DNA of 64,000 nucleotides from Nonomuraea fuscirosea (GCF_003001935.1 NZ_PVNG01000028.1:62001-126000), one strand, 5' to 3'; positions 15,388 to 24,856 are shown, numbered from the stretch's first letter. The notes: generated by a model from the letters alone, not told the origin. A program made the numbers and translations.

Positions 15388-16499
15388 AGATCGACCGGGT
15401 GGAGACGCACGTCGTCACCGAGCGGTTGCGGACGCCGTTCGGCATGTCCCAGTGGCACTGGGAGGCGCGCTCCAGCTGCCTCGTCGAGATCGTGACCGAC
15501 GAGGGCGTCACCGGGTGGGGCGAGTGCTTCGGCCCGGCCGAGGGCAGCCGGGCGCTGATCGAGACGGTCTTCGCCCCGCTCCTGATCGGGGCGGACGCGT
15601 TCGAGCACGTGGCCCTGTGGGAGTCGATGTACAACCGCAGCCGCGAGTGGGGCCGCGCGGGGGTGCCGATCGCCGCCGTCTCCGGCATCGAGATCGCCCT
15701 GTGGGACGCCGTCGGCAAGGCGCTCGGCCAGCCGGTGCACCGGCTGCTCGGCGGCCGGGCGCCCGCCTCGTTCGAGTCCTACGCCTCCGCGTTCTACTAC
15801 GACGGCGAGTGGGCCGGCGACCTGGAGGCGGAGGCGCGTCACCTCCTCGACCAGGGCTACCGCCACGTCAAGATGAAGGTCGGCGCCGACCTGCGCTCCG
15901 ACGTCGAGCGCGTGCACCGCGTACGCGCCGCGCTCGGCCCCGGCGTGCGCCTGGCCGCCGACGCCAACCGCGGCTACACGACGGCGGAGGCGCTGGCGTT
16001 CGCCCGCGAGACCGAGTCCGACGGGCTGTGGTTCTTCGAGGAGCCGGTCATCCCCGAGGACCTGGCCGGCTACCGCGAGCTGCGGGCGGCCACAGCGGTG
16101 CCCATCGCGGGCGGCGAGTCGGCGTTCACCCGGTGGGGCTTCGCCGAGCTGATCGAGTCGCGGGCGGTGGACCTGCTCCAGCCCGACGCCACGGCCTGCG
16201 GCGGGCTGCGCGAGACGCTGCTGATCGCCGGCATGGCGAGCGTCCACGGCATCCCGACGCTGCCGCACGTGTGGGGGTCGGCGATCACGGTGGCGGCCGG
16301 GCTGCACCTGGCCACCGCGCTGCCGGTGGTGACTCCTTCGCTGGGGCGCACGCCGCCGGTCATCGAGCTCGACCAGGCGCCCAACTCGTTCCGCCAGACC
16401 CTGTCGGACCTGGAGATCGGGCCGGTGATGTCCGTGCCCCATGGTCCCGGGCTCGGCATCGAGATCGACCGTTCGGTGATCGAGGCGTACCGGGCCTGA
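15384..16499 (+). CDS. Enolase-superfamily sugar-acid dehydratase (mandelate racemase/muconate lactonizing type)
   Basis: The 371-aa protein has the two-domain enolase-superfamily layout: an N-terminal capping domain and a C-terminal barrel. Visible catalytic features are KMKVG (about 162-166), the metal ligands in ADANRG (about 193), FEEP (about 219) and GGES (about 243), and the histidine in LPHVW (about 293). Such enzymes abstract a proton alpha to a carboxylate, usually to dehydrate or epimerise sugar acids. The neighbouring MFS transporter of the sugar-acid type supports an aldonate or uronate-derived substrate. The exact substrate is not determined. It overlaps the lacI stop by four bases. 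Confidence 0.88.
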   Translation: MKIDRVETHVVTERLRTPFGMSQWHWEARSSCLVEIVTDEGVTGWGECFGPAEGSRALIETVFAPLLIGADAFEHVALWESMYNRSREWGRAGVPIAAVSGIEIALWDAVGKALGQPVHRLLGGRAPASFESYASAFYYDGEWAGDLEAEARHLLDQGYRHVKMKVGADLRSDVERVHRVRAALGPGVRLAADANRGYTTAEALAFARETESDGLWFFEEPVIPEDLAGYRELRAATAVPIAGGESAFTRWGFAELIESRAVDLLQPDATACGGLRETLLIAGMASVHGIPTLPHVWGSAITVAAGLHLATALPVVTPSLGRTPPVIELDQAPNSFRQTLSDLEIGPVMSVPHGPGLGIEIDRSVIEAYRA

Positions 16500-16533
16500 C
16501 CACCACCACAGTTCCAGCTCTAAGGAAGACCCC

Positions 16534-17820
16534 GTGCCATCGGATCAGCGTTCCACCCCGCACCCCCTTCCCGCCACCGTCCCCTCGCTTCCGCACAAGT
16601 GGTTGCGCATCAGCGGGCTGCTGCTCGTCGGCCTGTTCGTCGCCTACCTCGACCGTTCGAACCTGTCGATCGGGATCAAGAACATCAGCACCGACCTCGG
16701 CTTCGCCGGCGACGGCTTCGCCGCCACGTCGAGCCTGGCGTTGACGGCGTTCCTGGTCGGATATCTGATCTCGAACTTCCTCGGCGGCTTCCTCACCGCC
16801 CGCGTGGACGCCAAGTGGATCCTGCTCGTCACGGTCGCGGGCTACTCACTGTGCACGCTGCTCATCGGGTTCACCGACTCCGTGGGCGTGCTCGTCGCGC
16901 TGCGCGTGGGCGTCGGCGTGTTCGAGGGGGTCTACTGGCCGCAGCAGTTCAGGATGGCCAAGGCCTGGTTCGACGAGCGGGAGATGACCCGGGCCAGCGC
17001 CATGATCCAGTACTACGGGCAGTATCTCGCGCTGGCGCTCGGGTTCTTCCTGCTGACCCCGATCGAGGCGTCGTTCGGCTGGCGGCCGATGTTCTGGGCG
17101 CTCGGCGCGATCGGCCTGCTCGTCGTCCTGCCGCTCTACGCCCGCTTCCTGCCGGCCGCGCCCGGGACCACCACTCGCGCCACCCCGGCGGAACGCGGCG
17201 GCGGGGCGGGCGGGCGGCTCACGTTCGCGGCCTTCGGCGGCGGGCGCTTCCTGCTGCTCGTCTTCAGCTACTTCGCCAACGGCATGCTGTTCTGGGGCAT
17301 CACGCTGTACATCCCGCTGATCGTGCCGACGTTCGGGTTCGCGCCGAGCGTGAACGGGCTGCTGTCGGCCGCGCCGTACCTCGTCTCGCTGGTGCTCACG
17401 GTGCCGATGATGCTCCTCGGCGACCGTACGGGGCGGCGCGGGCCGATCGCGGTCTCCGGCCTGGTGGTGGGAGGCGTGCTGCTGGCGTGCGTGGCGCTGA
17501 CCGGGTCGCCGGTGGCGCAGTTCTCGCTGATCTGCCTCGGGCTGGGCTATTTCACCGCCGCGTACACGCCGAACATCTGGGCGATCGCGGTGACCGACCT
17601 GCCCGCGCACGTGGTGGGCCCGGCGACGGGCATCATCAACGGTTTCGGGGCCGGCGGGGGCGGCGTCGTGGCGGGGGCCCTGGTGGGCGCGCTGCTGGCG
17701 GCCACGGGGACGTACACGCTGGGGCTGTCGATCCTGGGGCTGGTGGCCATTCTGGGCGGGCTCGCCCTGTTCCTCTACACCAGGATGCGTCCGACGACCC
17801 CCGCCGTCACCGCCGCTTGA
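16534..17820 (+). CDS. MFS transporter, anion:cation symporter family (sugar acid uptake)
   Basis: The 428-aa protein has twelve predicted membrane spans. Its N-terminal RISGLLLVGLFVAYLDRSNLSIG and DLGFAGDGFAATSS motifs are typical of the ACS family, which includes glucarate, galactonate and hexuronate transporters. The GTG at 16534 is preceded by AAGGAAG. It follows the dehydratase by 34 bp and is very likely in the same LacI-controlled operon: the transporter brings in a sugar acid and the enolase-family enzyme starts its breakdown. The aldolase or kinase needed next is not in this cluster. Confidence 0.9.
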   Translation: MPSDQRSTPHPLPATVPSLPHKWLRISGLLLVGLFVAYLDRSNLSIGIKNISTDLGFAGDGFAATSSLALTAFLVGYLISNFLGGFLTARVDAKWILLVTVAGYSLCTLLIGFTDSVGVLVALRVGVGVFEGVYWPQQFRMAKAWFDEREMTRASAMIQYYGQYLALALGFFLLTPIEASFGWRPMFWALGAIGLLVVLPLYARFLPAAPGTTTRATPAERGGGAGGRLTFAAFGGGRFLLLVFSYFANGMLFWGITLYIPLIVPTFGFAPSVNGLLSAAPYLVSLVLTVPMMLLGDRTGRRGPIAVSGLVVGGVLLACVALTGSPVAQFSLICLGLGYFTAAYTPNIWAIAVTDLPAHVVGPATGIINGFGAGGGGVVAGALVGALLAATGTYTLGLSILGLVAILGGLALFLYTRMRPTTPAVTAA

Positions 17821-17833
17821 CCAGGCGGCCGGG

Positions 17834-18721
17834 TCACGGCGTGGGGAACGGGCCGCGCAGCGAAGGTGCGGAGCCGTCGGCGGACAGGCCGTTGGTGACC
17901 CGCAGGAACTCCAGCTTCTCCGCGTCGGCCGAGCCCGCCGCCACCGTGTAGAGGACGAGCCGGACCTCGCACCCGGGGACGGTGAGCACGTCGCAGTCGC
18001 ACGTCACCTCGCCGACCTGGGGATGCACGATGACCTTGCGGGCGGAGACGTGCCGGCCGACCGCGCCCTCGTCCCACAGCCGGGCGAACTCCGCGCTGCC
18101 GACCCGCAACTCGGCGATGAGGTCGGTCAGGCCGCGGTCGGCCGGGTGGTCGACGAGCGCGGTACGCAGGTCGGCGACGAGCGCGCGGTTGAGCCCGTCA
18201 CCGTCGTTCAGCACGGGCCAGGAGGCCAGCCCGCGCGGCCCGGTGGCGAAGACCGCCCGCACCAGGTTCCGCTCGGCCGGTGAGCGCGCGGCGGGATCGC
18301 CGATCAGCACCGCCCACGCGGGCGTCCAGGACAGCAGGGTCCAGTCGGCGCTGAAGACGCCCACGGGGAACTCCCCGAGGCGGGCCACCATCCGCTGTAC
18401 CCCGGCGGGAACGTGCGTGGAGATCGTCCCGTCGCGCGGCGGCAGCAGGCCGGCCAGCCGGTAGGCGTGGTCGCGTTCTGCGGGCTCCAGTTGCAGCGCC
18501 CTGGCCAGGCTCGCGACGACCTGCGCCGACGGGTGCGTGGCACGGCCCTGCTCCAGCCGTACGACGTAGTCGACCGACAGGCCGGCCAGCTCGGCCAGCT
18601 CCTCGCGGCGCAGCCCGGCCGCGCGCCGCCCGGCCCGCGCGATCCGCCCGACGTCGGCCGGAGAGAGGCGGTCGCGCCAGCGGCGCAGCGCCGTTCCCAA
18701 GGTCTCGTCCACATCCTCCAT
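17834..18721 (-). CDS. Helix-turn-helix regulator with MmyB-like ligand-binding domain
   Basis: The 295-aa protein has an XRE-type helix-turn-helix (AAGLRREELAELAGLSVDYVVRLEQGR, about residues 33-59) and a C-terminal MmyB-like PAS domain (FSADWTLLSWTPAWAVLIGDP; NLVRAVF). MmyB-like domains are thought to bind small ligands such as fatty acids. Two adjacent ATGs (18724 and 18721) follow GGGGAGG; the second has the better spacing. It is divergent from the SDR gene at 18818, a common arrangement in actinomycetes in which this regulator controls the neighbouring oxidoreductase. It ends 13 bp from the convergent MFS gene. Confidence 0.9.
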   Translation of the reverse strand: MEDVDETLGTALRRWRDRLSPADVGRIARAGRRAAGLRREELAELAGLSVDYVVRLEQGRATHPSAQVVASLARALQLEPAERDHAYRLAGLLPPRDGTISTHVPAGVQRMVARLGEFPVGVFSADWTLLSWTPAWAVLIGDPAARSPAERNLVRAVFATGPRGLASWPVLNDGDGLNRALVADLRTALVDHPADRGLTDLIAELRVGSAEFARLWDEGAVGRHVSARKVIVHPQVGEVTCDCDVLTVPGCEVRLVLYTVAAGSADAEKLEFLRVTNGLSADGSAPSLRGPFPTP

Positions 18722-18817
18722 CATGCCTCCCCGCCCCGCCGTCCTGCCTGGTACTGGCCGACCCACCGTCGCGCAGGGCACTGGCCCGCCCGCTCGCCAC
18801 CGGCCGAGAGTGGAGGC

Positions 18818-19513
18818 ATGACCACGACGTTCATCACCGGAGCCAACAAGTCACTCGGGTACGAGACCGCCCGCCGCCTGATCGAGGCCGGGCACACGGT
18901 CCTCGTCGGCGCCCGCGACCCGGAGCGCGGCCGGGCCGCCGCCGACGCGCTCGGCGCCCGTTTCGTCCAGATCGATGTGACCGACGACAGCTCGGTGGCC
19001 GCGGCCGCCGCCGACATCGAAGCGCACGAGGGCCACATCGACGTCCTCGTCAACAACGCGGGCGTGCACGGGACGCACAAGCCCGCCGACCGGATCACCG
19101 CCGCCGACGCCAGGGAGGTGCTGGAGGTCAACGTGGTGGGAATCGTCCGGGTGACGCACGCGTTCCTCCCGTTGCTGCGCCGGTCGGCGAACCCGGTCAT
19201 CGTCAACGTGTCCAGCGGCATGGGGTCGTTCGCCGCCACGCAGGACCCCGCGCGCCCGGAGTCGAAGGCCGTCGAGCCGCTCTACTCGCCGTCGAAGTCC
19301 GCCGTGACCATGCTGACGACGCAGTACGCCAAGGCCCTGCCCGACGTGAAGGTGAACGCGGCCGACCCGGGCTACACCGCGACCGACTTCAACGCGCACA
19401 GGGGACCGCAGACGGTGACCGAGGGGACCGACGCGATCGTCGAACTGGCCACCATCGGGAAGGACGGTCCCACCGGGGTCTTCCGTGACCGGAGGGGCCC
19501 GATGGCCTGGTGA
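18818..19513 (+). CDS. Short-chain dehydrogenase/reductase
   Basis: The 231-aa protein is a classical SDR. It has the cofactor motif TGANKSLG (residues 7-14; the TGxxxGxG pattern), NNAGV, the catalytic serine in NVSSGMGS and the YSPSK active-site tyrosine and lysine. The substrate cannot be read from sequence. The arginine at the end of strand two (GARDPERG) fits NADP(H) preference. The start ATG follows TGGAGG closely. It is divergent from the MmyB-like regulator and probably its target. The protein ends DRRGPMAW, with the usual short C-terminal segment. Confidence 0.92.
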   Translation: MTTTFITGANKSLGYETARRLIEAGHTVLVGARDPERGRAAADALGARFVQIDVTDDSSVAAAAADIEAHEGHIDVLVNNAGVHGTHKPADRITAADAREVLEVNVVGIVRVTHAFLPLLRRSANPVIVNVSSGMGSFAATQDPARPESKAVEPLYSPSKSAVTMLTTQYAKALPDVKVNAADPGYTATDFNAHRGPQTVTEGTDAIVELATIGKDGPTGVFRDRRGPMAW

Positions 19514-19621
19514 GCAGGGCGGGGAAAAGGGCCGGGCGGCGCGAATTTCTTTACTAAAATCGCTATCCCTTTCCCCGCCGCGCACCTGGGCAAATGCGCG
19601 CCCTAAACGATCTGATGGCAC

Positions 19622-19651
19622 TTGCGATGGATCTTTTCCGTTGCCTATAAA
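19622..19651 (+). promoter_or_regulatory. Predicted promoter of the TAP peptidase gene
   Basis: TTGCGA (19622-19627) and TATAAA (19646-19651) are 18 bp apart within an unusually AT-rich 170-bp intergenic stretch, giving a leader of about 28 bases. Confidence 0.45.
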
Positions 19652-19685
19652 GGTCGTCGAATCGTTTGCCTACCCATGTCTGAGT

Positions 19686-21098
19686 ATGCGAATTCTAAGC
19701 AAAGTCATGACGCCCGCGGTCGCGGGCCTGCTCGCCGTGGCGGGCCCCGCCTGCCCGGTCAAGGCCGCGGAGCCCGGCGGGCTTGGCGCTTACTATCAGC
19801 AGCGACCGGCCTGGACCGCCTGCGGCGACGGTTACGAATGCGCGGACGTGACGGTGCCGCTCGATTACGCCAAGCCGGACGGCAAGAAGATCAAGATCGC
19901 GCTGACCCGTCTGCCCGCCACCGGCAAGAAGATCGGCTCGCTCGTGCTCAACTTCGGCGGCCCGGGCGGCTCGGGCGTGGACGCGCTGAAGGGCAGCGGG
20001 GCCACGGTCTCGCCGGCCGTGCGGGAGCGGTTCGACATCGTCAGCTTCGATCCGCGGGGCGTCGGCGGCTCCTCGCCGGTGCGCTGCCTGGACACCGTCA
20101 GGCAGGACACCTACCTCGCGCTCGACCCCACCCCGGACAACCGCGCCGAGGCCAAGCGGGCGGACAAGTGGGACAAGGTGTTCGCCAAGTCCTGCCTGGC
20201 GCACTCGGGCAAGGCGCTGCTGTCCCATGTGGGCACCGTGGACGTGGCCAAGGACATGGACGTGCTGCGTTCCGCGCTGGGCGACCAGCGGCTGAACTAC
20301 CTGGGCTTCTCGTACGGGACCTACCTCGGCTCGATCTACGCCGACCTGTTCCCGAAGCGCATCAGGACGATGGTGCTGGACGGCGCCGAGGACCCCTCGC
20401 AGCCCGCCGCGGACTTCTACGCCGACCAGGACCGCGGGTTCGACGTGGCGACGAAGTCGTTCCTGCGCGACTGCTTCAGGTCCAAGGACTGCCCGTTCCG
20501 GGTGCACACCGTCAAGGCGGCGATGAAGCAGCTCGACGAGCTCTACCGGCGGGCCGACGAGTCGCCGCTGCGCAACGACCACGACGGCAGGCAGGTCAAC
20601 GAGGCCATCGTGCGCACCGCGGTGAACGCCGCCATGTACCAGGCCTCCAGCTGGCCGCTGCTGCGGCGGGCGCTGGCGAAGGCGTACGAGAGCGGCGACG
20701 GCACCAAGCTGCTGCTGCTGGCGGACGGCTACAACGGGCGCATGCCGGACGGCAGGTACGACAACAGCCTCGACGCCCTCATGGCCGTCAACTGCGTCGA
20801 CCATCCCGAGGAGCCGTGCCCGTACTGGCCGGTCAAGGGCACCCGTTACCCGAAGAAGGTGACGGCCGACGGCGCGCCGCCGATCGTGGTCGTGGGCACC
20901 ACGCGTGATCCGGCGACGCCGTACAAGCTGGCCAAGGCGCTGGCCGGGCAGCTGTCGAAGGGCGTGCTGCTGACCAACGACGCCGACGGCCACACCGGCT
21001 ACGCCACCGGCTCGGCGTGCCTGGACGCCAAGGTGGACCGGTACCTCATCACGGCGGTGGCGCCGAAACCGAGCACCTGCACGAACGAGAAGGCTTAG
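19686..21098 (+). CDS. Secreted tripeptidyl aminopeptidase (TAP-type alpha/beta hydrolase)
   Basis: The 470-aa protein has a signal peptide (MRILSKVMTPAVAGLLAVAG, cleavage near KAA) and the S33 alpha/beta-hydrolase fold. The oxyanion segment is FGGPGGSG. The nucleophile is the serine in GFSYGTYLG (about residue 213), the acid the aspartate in TTRDPATPY (about 409) and the histidine in DGHTGY (about 436). The C-terminal region matches the TAP-like domain of Streptomyces tripeptidyl aminopeptidases, which release tripeptides outside the cell. The ATG at 19686 directly precedes the signal peptide; a longer open frame upstream is not supported. A strong hairpin terminator follows. Confidence 0.92.
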   Translation: MRILSKVMTPAVAGLLAVAGPACPVKAAEPGGLGAYYQQRPAWTACGDGYECADVTVPLDYAKPDGKKIKIALTRLPATGKKIGSLVLNFGGPGGSGVDALKGSGATVSPAVRERFDIVSFDPRGVGGSSPVRCLDTVRQDTYLALDPTPDNRAEAKRADKWDKVFAKSCLAHSGKALLSHVGTVDVAKDMDVLRSALGDQRLNYLGFSYGTYLGSIYADLFPKRIRTMVLDGAEDPSQPAADFYADQDRGFDVATKSFLRDCFRSKDCPFRVHTVKAAMKQLDELYRRADESPLRNDHDGRQVNEAIVRTAVNAAMYQASSWPLLRRALAKAYESGDGTKLLLLADGYNGRMPDGRYDNSLDALMAVNCVDHPEEPCPYWPVKGTRYPKKVTADGAPPIVVVGTTRDPATPYKLAKALAGQLSKGVLLTNDADGHTGYATGSACLDAKVDRYLITAVAPKPSTCTNEKA

Positions 21099-21108
21099 GG
21101 GCCGGCGG

Positions 21109-21140
21109 CACCAGTTCCACCCCTCGGTGTGGGACTGGTG
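21109..21140 (+). terminator. Hairpin terminator after the TAP peptidase gene
   Basis: Bases 21109-21120 and 21129-21140 form a 12-bp stem with one G-T pair around an 8-base loop. There is no T tract, as is usual in high-GC actinomycetes. It separates the peptidase gene from the mrp operon. Confidence 0.65.
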
Positions 21141-21243
21141 ACGTTCGGGTCAATCCCGGCCGCGCCTGCGTGGCCGCGGTGGCGTGGCGGGAGAGATTGG
21201 GCGGACGTAACCCGAAATTCCCGCCCGAGAGCCCGAGGAGCCC

Positions 21244-24024
21244 GTGGGTCCCCTGCAGCCTGTCGAGTCGCTGCTGATTCTGCACGCGGTCGCCGCGGCC
21301 TGTGCTCCCTGGCTGGTCGTCCGCCTGGGCCGGGCCTCCTTCGCACTGCTGGCGCTGCCTCCGGCGGCCGGATTCGCGTACGCGGGCTGGACGGGGTGGC
21401 GCGGGCTGCCCGCCCGCGAGAGCACCCCGTGGGCGCCGGTGGCGGGCCTGGAGCTCTCCTTCCGCGTCGACCCCCTGGCGCTGCTGATGACGGCGCTGGT
21501 GACCGGCGTCGGCGTGCTCGTCCTCTGCTACAGCGCCCGCTACTTCCCCGAGGGCGACGAGGGGCTCGGCCGCTACGGCGGCGTGATGGTGGCCTTCGCC
21601 GGGTCGATGCTGGGGCTGGTCACCGCCGACAACCTGCTGCTGCTGTACGTGTTCTGGGAGCTGACCACGGTCTTCTCCTACCTGCTCATCGGCTCCGACC
21701 CGCAGAGCCGGCCGAGCAGGCAGGCCGCGATGAAGGCGCTGACGGTCACCACGCTCGGCGGGCTGGCCATGCTGGCCGGGTTCGTGCTGCTCGGGCAGGC
21801 GGCGGGGACGTACCGGATCTCGGAGATCGTGGCCAGCCCTCCCGGCCTCGCTCCGGCCGCCGTGGTGCTGGTGCTGGTGGGCGCGCTGTCGAAGTCGGCG
21901 ATCTTCCCGTTCAGCACGTGGCTGCCGGCCGCGATGGCCGCGCCCACGCCGGTGTCGGCGTACCTGCACGCGGCGGCCATGGTGAAGGCCGGGGTGTACC
22001 TGCTGGCCAGGCTCGGTCCCGCGTACGGCGACCTGACGCTGTGGCGGGCGGTCGCGGTGCCGCTCGGCGTGGTGACGATGCTGCTGGGCGGCTGGCGGGC
22101 GCTGCGCGAGAACGACCTGAAACGGCTGCTGGCCTACGGGACGGTCAGTCAGCTCGGCTTCCTGGTGCTGCTGTTCGGGGCGGGCACCAGGGGCGCGGCG
22201 CTGGCCGGCGTGGGCATGCTGCTGGCGCACGCGCTGTTCAAGGCGGCACTGTTCCTGGTGGTGGGCATCGTCGACCACGCGGCCGGCACCCGGGACCTGC
22301 GCGAGCTGAGCGGAGCCGGGCGGGCGATGCCGTGGGTGTGCGCGGCGGCGGTGCTGGCGGGCGCGTCGATGGCGGGACTGCCGCCGCTGGCGGGGTTCGC
22401 CGGGAAAGAGGCGGCGCTGGAGTCGCTGATGGGCTCGCCGGCGCTGGTGGGCGTGGTGGCGGGCTCGGCGCTGACGGCCGCGTACACACTGCGCTTCCTG
22501 TGGGGGGCGTTCGCCGCCAAGCCCGGCGTGCCGCCGCGCCCGATGCACCCGACGCCGGCGGCCATGTCGGGCCCCGCCGCGCTGCTCGCCGTGCTGGGGC
22601 TGGTGCTCGCCCCGCTGACCTCCTGGTACGCCGGCGCGATGTCCGGCTACACGGACACGTTCCGCGAAGCGGGCCATCACTCCCATCTCGCGCTGTGGAG
22701 CGGCTTCACACCCGCGCTGCTGCTGTCCGCGCTGGCGCTGGCCGCCGGCGTGCTGCTCTTCCTGACCAGGGCGCCGGTGGCACGGGCGGGGGCGGCGCTG
22801 CACGTGGCCGACTCCGGCCAGCTCTTCTGGCTGGCCGTACGCCGGCTGGACCGCTTCGCCATCCAGCTCACCGGTTTCATCCAGCGCGGATCCGTGCCCG
22901 ACTACCTGATGCTGACGCTGCTGGCGGCGGTCGGGGTCGGGCTGTTCTCCGTCGTCTACGGCGGCGCGCCCCACGTGGACGTGCCGATCGTGGCCTGGCA
23001 GCGCCCTGAGCAGCCGATCGTCGTGGCGCTGCTGGCCGCCGCCGCCGTGCTGGCCCTGTTCTCTCGCGCGTACGTGCTCCTCGCCCTCGTCGTCGGCCTC
23101 ACCGGCTACGGCACCGCCCTGCTGTTCCTCGCCCACGGCTCCCCCGACCTGGCGCTGACCCAGTTCCTGGCCGAGACGCTGAGCCTGGTGGTGTTCGCCC
23201 TGGTGCTGCGGCGGCTGCCGATCCAGCCCGTCAGAGGGCGGGTGCCGGTGGCGGTCAGGCTGGCGCTGGGGCTGGCGGTGGGCGTGGTGGCCTCGGGAGG
23301 CGGCATGGTGGCCATGGCCGCGCGGGGCACCGAGCCGGTCGGCGCGCTGATGGAGGAGGCGGCCAGGGAGTCCGGCGCCCGCAACATCGTCAGCGCCATC
23401 ATCCTCGACATCCGGGCGTGGGACACGCTGGGCGAGAGCGCGGTGGTCATCGTGCTGACCCTGGGCGTGACGAGCATGGTGTTCCTGCGGCGCAGGACGT
23501 TCGCCATCGAGCGGAGTCTGGCCGGGCACCGCACCGAGGAGCGTCCCCACTGGCTGGCGGCCACGCTGCCGCGCGGGCAGCGGGCGCTGGCGCTGGAGGT
23601 GGTGGCCAGGCTGACGTTCCACACCGTGCTCACACTGTCGGTGTTCCTGCTGTTCATCGGGCACAGCGGCGTCGGCGGCGGGTTCGCCGGCGGCATCGTG
23701 GCCGGGCTGGCGATCACCGTGCGCTACCTGGCGGGCGGCAGGAACGAGCTGGCCGTGGCCGTGCCGGCGCACGCGGGCGTGCTGATGGGCGCCGGGCTGA
23801 CGCTGTCGGCCGGCACGGCGCTGATCGGGCTGCTGTTCGGGCGGGCGGCACTGGAGATGCTGGCCACGGACGTGAGCGTGCCGCTGCTGGGGCACGTGCA
23901 CCTGTCCACCGGCCTGCTGTTCGACCTCGGCGTGTACGTGTCCATCGTCGGCATGGTCCAGGACGTCCTGCGCGGCCTGGGCGCGGAGCTGGACCGGCAG
24001 ATCGACGCGGAGGAGACCCCGTGA
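21244..24024 (+). CDS. mnhA: Mrp Na+/H+ antiporter subunit A fused to subunit B (MnhA/MrpAB)
   Basis: The 926-aa membrane protein has the NuoL-like antiporter core (DNLLLLYVFWELTTVFSYLLIG; SAYLHAAAMVKAGVYLLARLGP; LLAYGTVSQLGF) and, after about residue 790, an MrpB-like part (LTFHTVLTLSVFLLFIGHSGVGGGFAGG). This A-B fusion removes the need for a separate mnhB. It would be the largest subunit of a Mrp complex that exports Na+ (and other cations) in exchange for H+ and supports alkaline pH and salt tolerance. The GTG at 21244 follows GAGGAG. Its stop overlaps the first of two tandem start segments leading to mnhC. Confidence 0.95.
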   Translation: MGPLQPVESLLILHAVAAACAPWLVVRLGRASFALLALPPAAGFAYAGWTGWRGLPARESTPWAPVAGLELSFRVDPLALLMTALVTGVGVLVLCYSARYFPEGDEGLGRYGGVMVAFAGSMLGLVTADNLLLLYVFWELTTVFSYLLIGSDPQSRPSRQAAMKALTVTTLGGLAMLAGFVLLGQAAGTYRISEIVASPPGLAPAAVVLVLVGALSKSAIFPFSTWLPAAMAAPTPVSAYLHAAAMVKAGVYLLARLGPAYGDLTLWRAVAVPLGVVTMLLGGWRALRENDLKRLLAYGTVSQLGFLVLLFGAGTRGAALAGVGMLLAHALFKAALFLVVGIVDHAAGTRDLRELSGAGRAMPWVCAAAVLAGASMAGLPPLAGFAGKEAALESLMGSPALVGVVAGSALTAAYTLRFLWGAFAAKPGVPPRPMHPTPAAMSGPAALLAVLGLVLAPLTSWYAGAMSGYTDTFREAGHHSHLALWSGFTPALLLSALALAAGVLLFLTRAPVARAGAALHVADSGQLFWLAVRRLDRFAIQLTGFIQRGSVPDYLMLTLLAAVGVGLFSVVYGGAPHVDVPIVAWQRPEQPIVVALLAAAAVLALFSRAYVLLALVVGLTGYGTALLFLAHGSPDLALTQFLAETLSLVVFALVLRRLPIQPVRGRVPVAVRLALGLAVGVVASGGGMVAMAARGTEPVGALMEEAARESGARNIVSAIILDIRAWDTLGESAVVIVLTLGVTSMVFLRRRTFAIERSLAGHRTEERPHWLAATLPRGQRALALEVVARLTFHTVLTLSVFLLFIGHSGVGGGFAGGIVAGLAITVRYLAGGRNELAVAVPAHAGVLMGAGLTLSAGTALIGLLFGRAALEMLATDVSVPLLGHVHLSTGLLFDLGVYVSIVGMVQDVLRGLGAELDRQIDAEETP

Positions 24025-24046
24025 CCGCGGAGGAGATCCCGTGAAC
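24007..24046 (+). promoter_or_regulatory. Duplicated ribosome-binding-site/start segment with a 7-codon micro-ORF between mnhA and mnhC
   Basis: A 20-bp unit holding GCGGAGGAG and GTGA occurs twice (24007-24026, 24027-24046; 18 of 20 identical). The first GTG (24021) overlaps the mnhA stop. The frame it opens reads seven codons to a TGA (24042-24044) that overlaps the mnhC GTG (24041). Confidence 0.6.
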
Positions 24047-24853
24047 AGCGTCTCGCTGCTGCCCTTCGCCGCCTGCTGCGTCATGATCACCGTCGGGGTG
24101 ACGCTGCTGCTGGAACGGAGCCTGGTCCGCGTCCTGGCCGGCGTCATCGTGCTGGGCAACGGGGTCAACCTGCTCATCGTCACCTCGGGCGGCGACGCGG
24201 GCGGCCCGCCCTTCGTCGGCCGGCCCGGCATGGCCGATCCGCTGCCGCAGGCCATGGTGCTCACCGCCATCGTGATCACGCTGGGCGTGACCGCGTTCCT
24301 GCTGGCCATGGTGCACCGCTCCTGGCAGCTCACCGGCAGCGACGAGGTCCAGGACGACACCGAGGACCGCTGGGTGCGGCTGCGCCTCAGGCGCGGCGAG
24401 CTGGGCGACGCCGTCCGCGCGCGGCGCGACGCCTACCGGCGGCTGGTCGTCGAGCAGCGGGCCGAGCTGGCGAACCTGGAGGCCGAGCAGGCCGAGCGGG
24501 AGCGGCTGGAGGAGGCCGACCTGGAGCGGCGCATCTCCCGGGTGCACAACGAGCTCGAACAGTGGGCCACCCGGCTGCGCGAGCAGGGCCTGCCGGAGGA
24601 GGAGCTGCAGCTGCGCCTGGAGGAGGCCGGGCTGCGCGACGACACGGGCGCCCTGTCGAACCTGGAACGCATCGAGCAGCTGCGCGAGGAGTACGAGCGC
24701 AGGCGGGCCCGGCAGGCGGGCCGGGAGAAGGAGCTGTTCAAGCAGCTCAAGGCGCGCCAGAAGGAGGCGCGCAAGCAGATGCGGACGGCCATCAGGGAGG
24801 AGCGGGAGCGGCAGGCGCTCGCGCAGGACCCCGAACTGGAGGGCGACGACTGA
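24041..24853 (+). CDS. mnhC: Mrp antiporter subunit C with a long C-terminal coiled-coil extension
   Basis: Residues 1-95 form the NuoK-like three-helix MrpC domain (TVGVTLLLERSLVRVLAGVIVLGNGVNLLI; DPLPQAMVLTAIVITLGVTAFLLAMV). Residues about 105-270 are a highly charged Glu/Arg/Leu-rich helical extension, far beyond the length needed for MrpC. It has heptad-like spacing (AELANLEAEQAERERLEEADLERRI) and would sit in the cytoplasm. Subunit C belongs to the membrane core of the Mrp complex. The tail could scaffold other proteins or regulate the antiporter; neither is shown. The GTG at 24041 is in the second copy of a duplicated start segment. mnhD follows after 3 bp. Confidence 0.9.
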   Translation: MNSVSLLPFAACCVMITVGVTLLLERSLVRVLAGVIVLGNGVNLLIVTSGGDAGGPPFVGRPGMADPLPQAMVLTAIVITLGVTAFLLAMVHRSWQLTGSDEVQDDTEDRWVRLRLRRGELGDAVRARRDAYRRLVVEQRAELANLEAEQAERERLEEADLERRISRVHNELEQWATRLREQGLPEEELQLRLEEAGLRDDTGALSNLERIEQLREEYERRRARQAGREKELFKQLKARQKEARKQMRTAIREERERQALAQDPELEGDD

Positions 24854-24856
24854 CCC

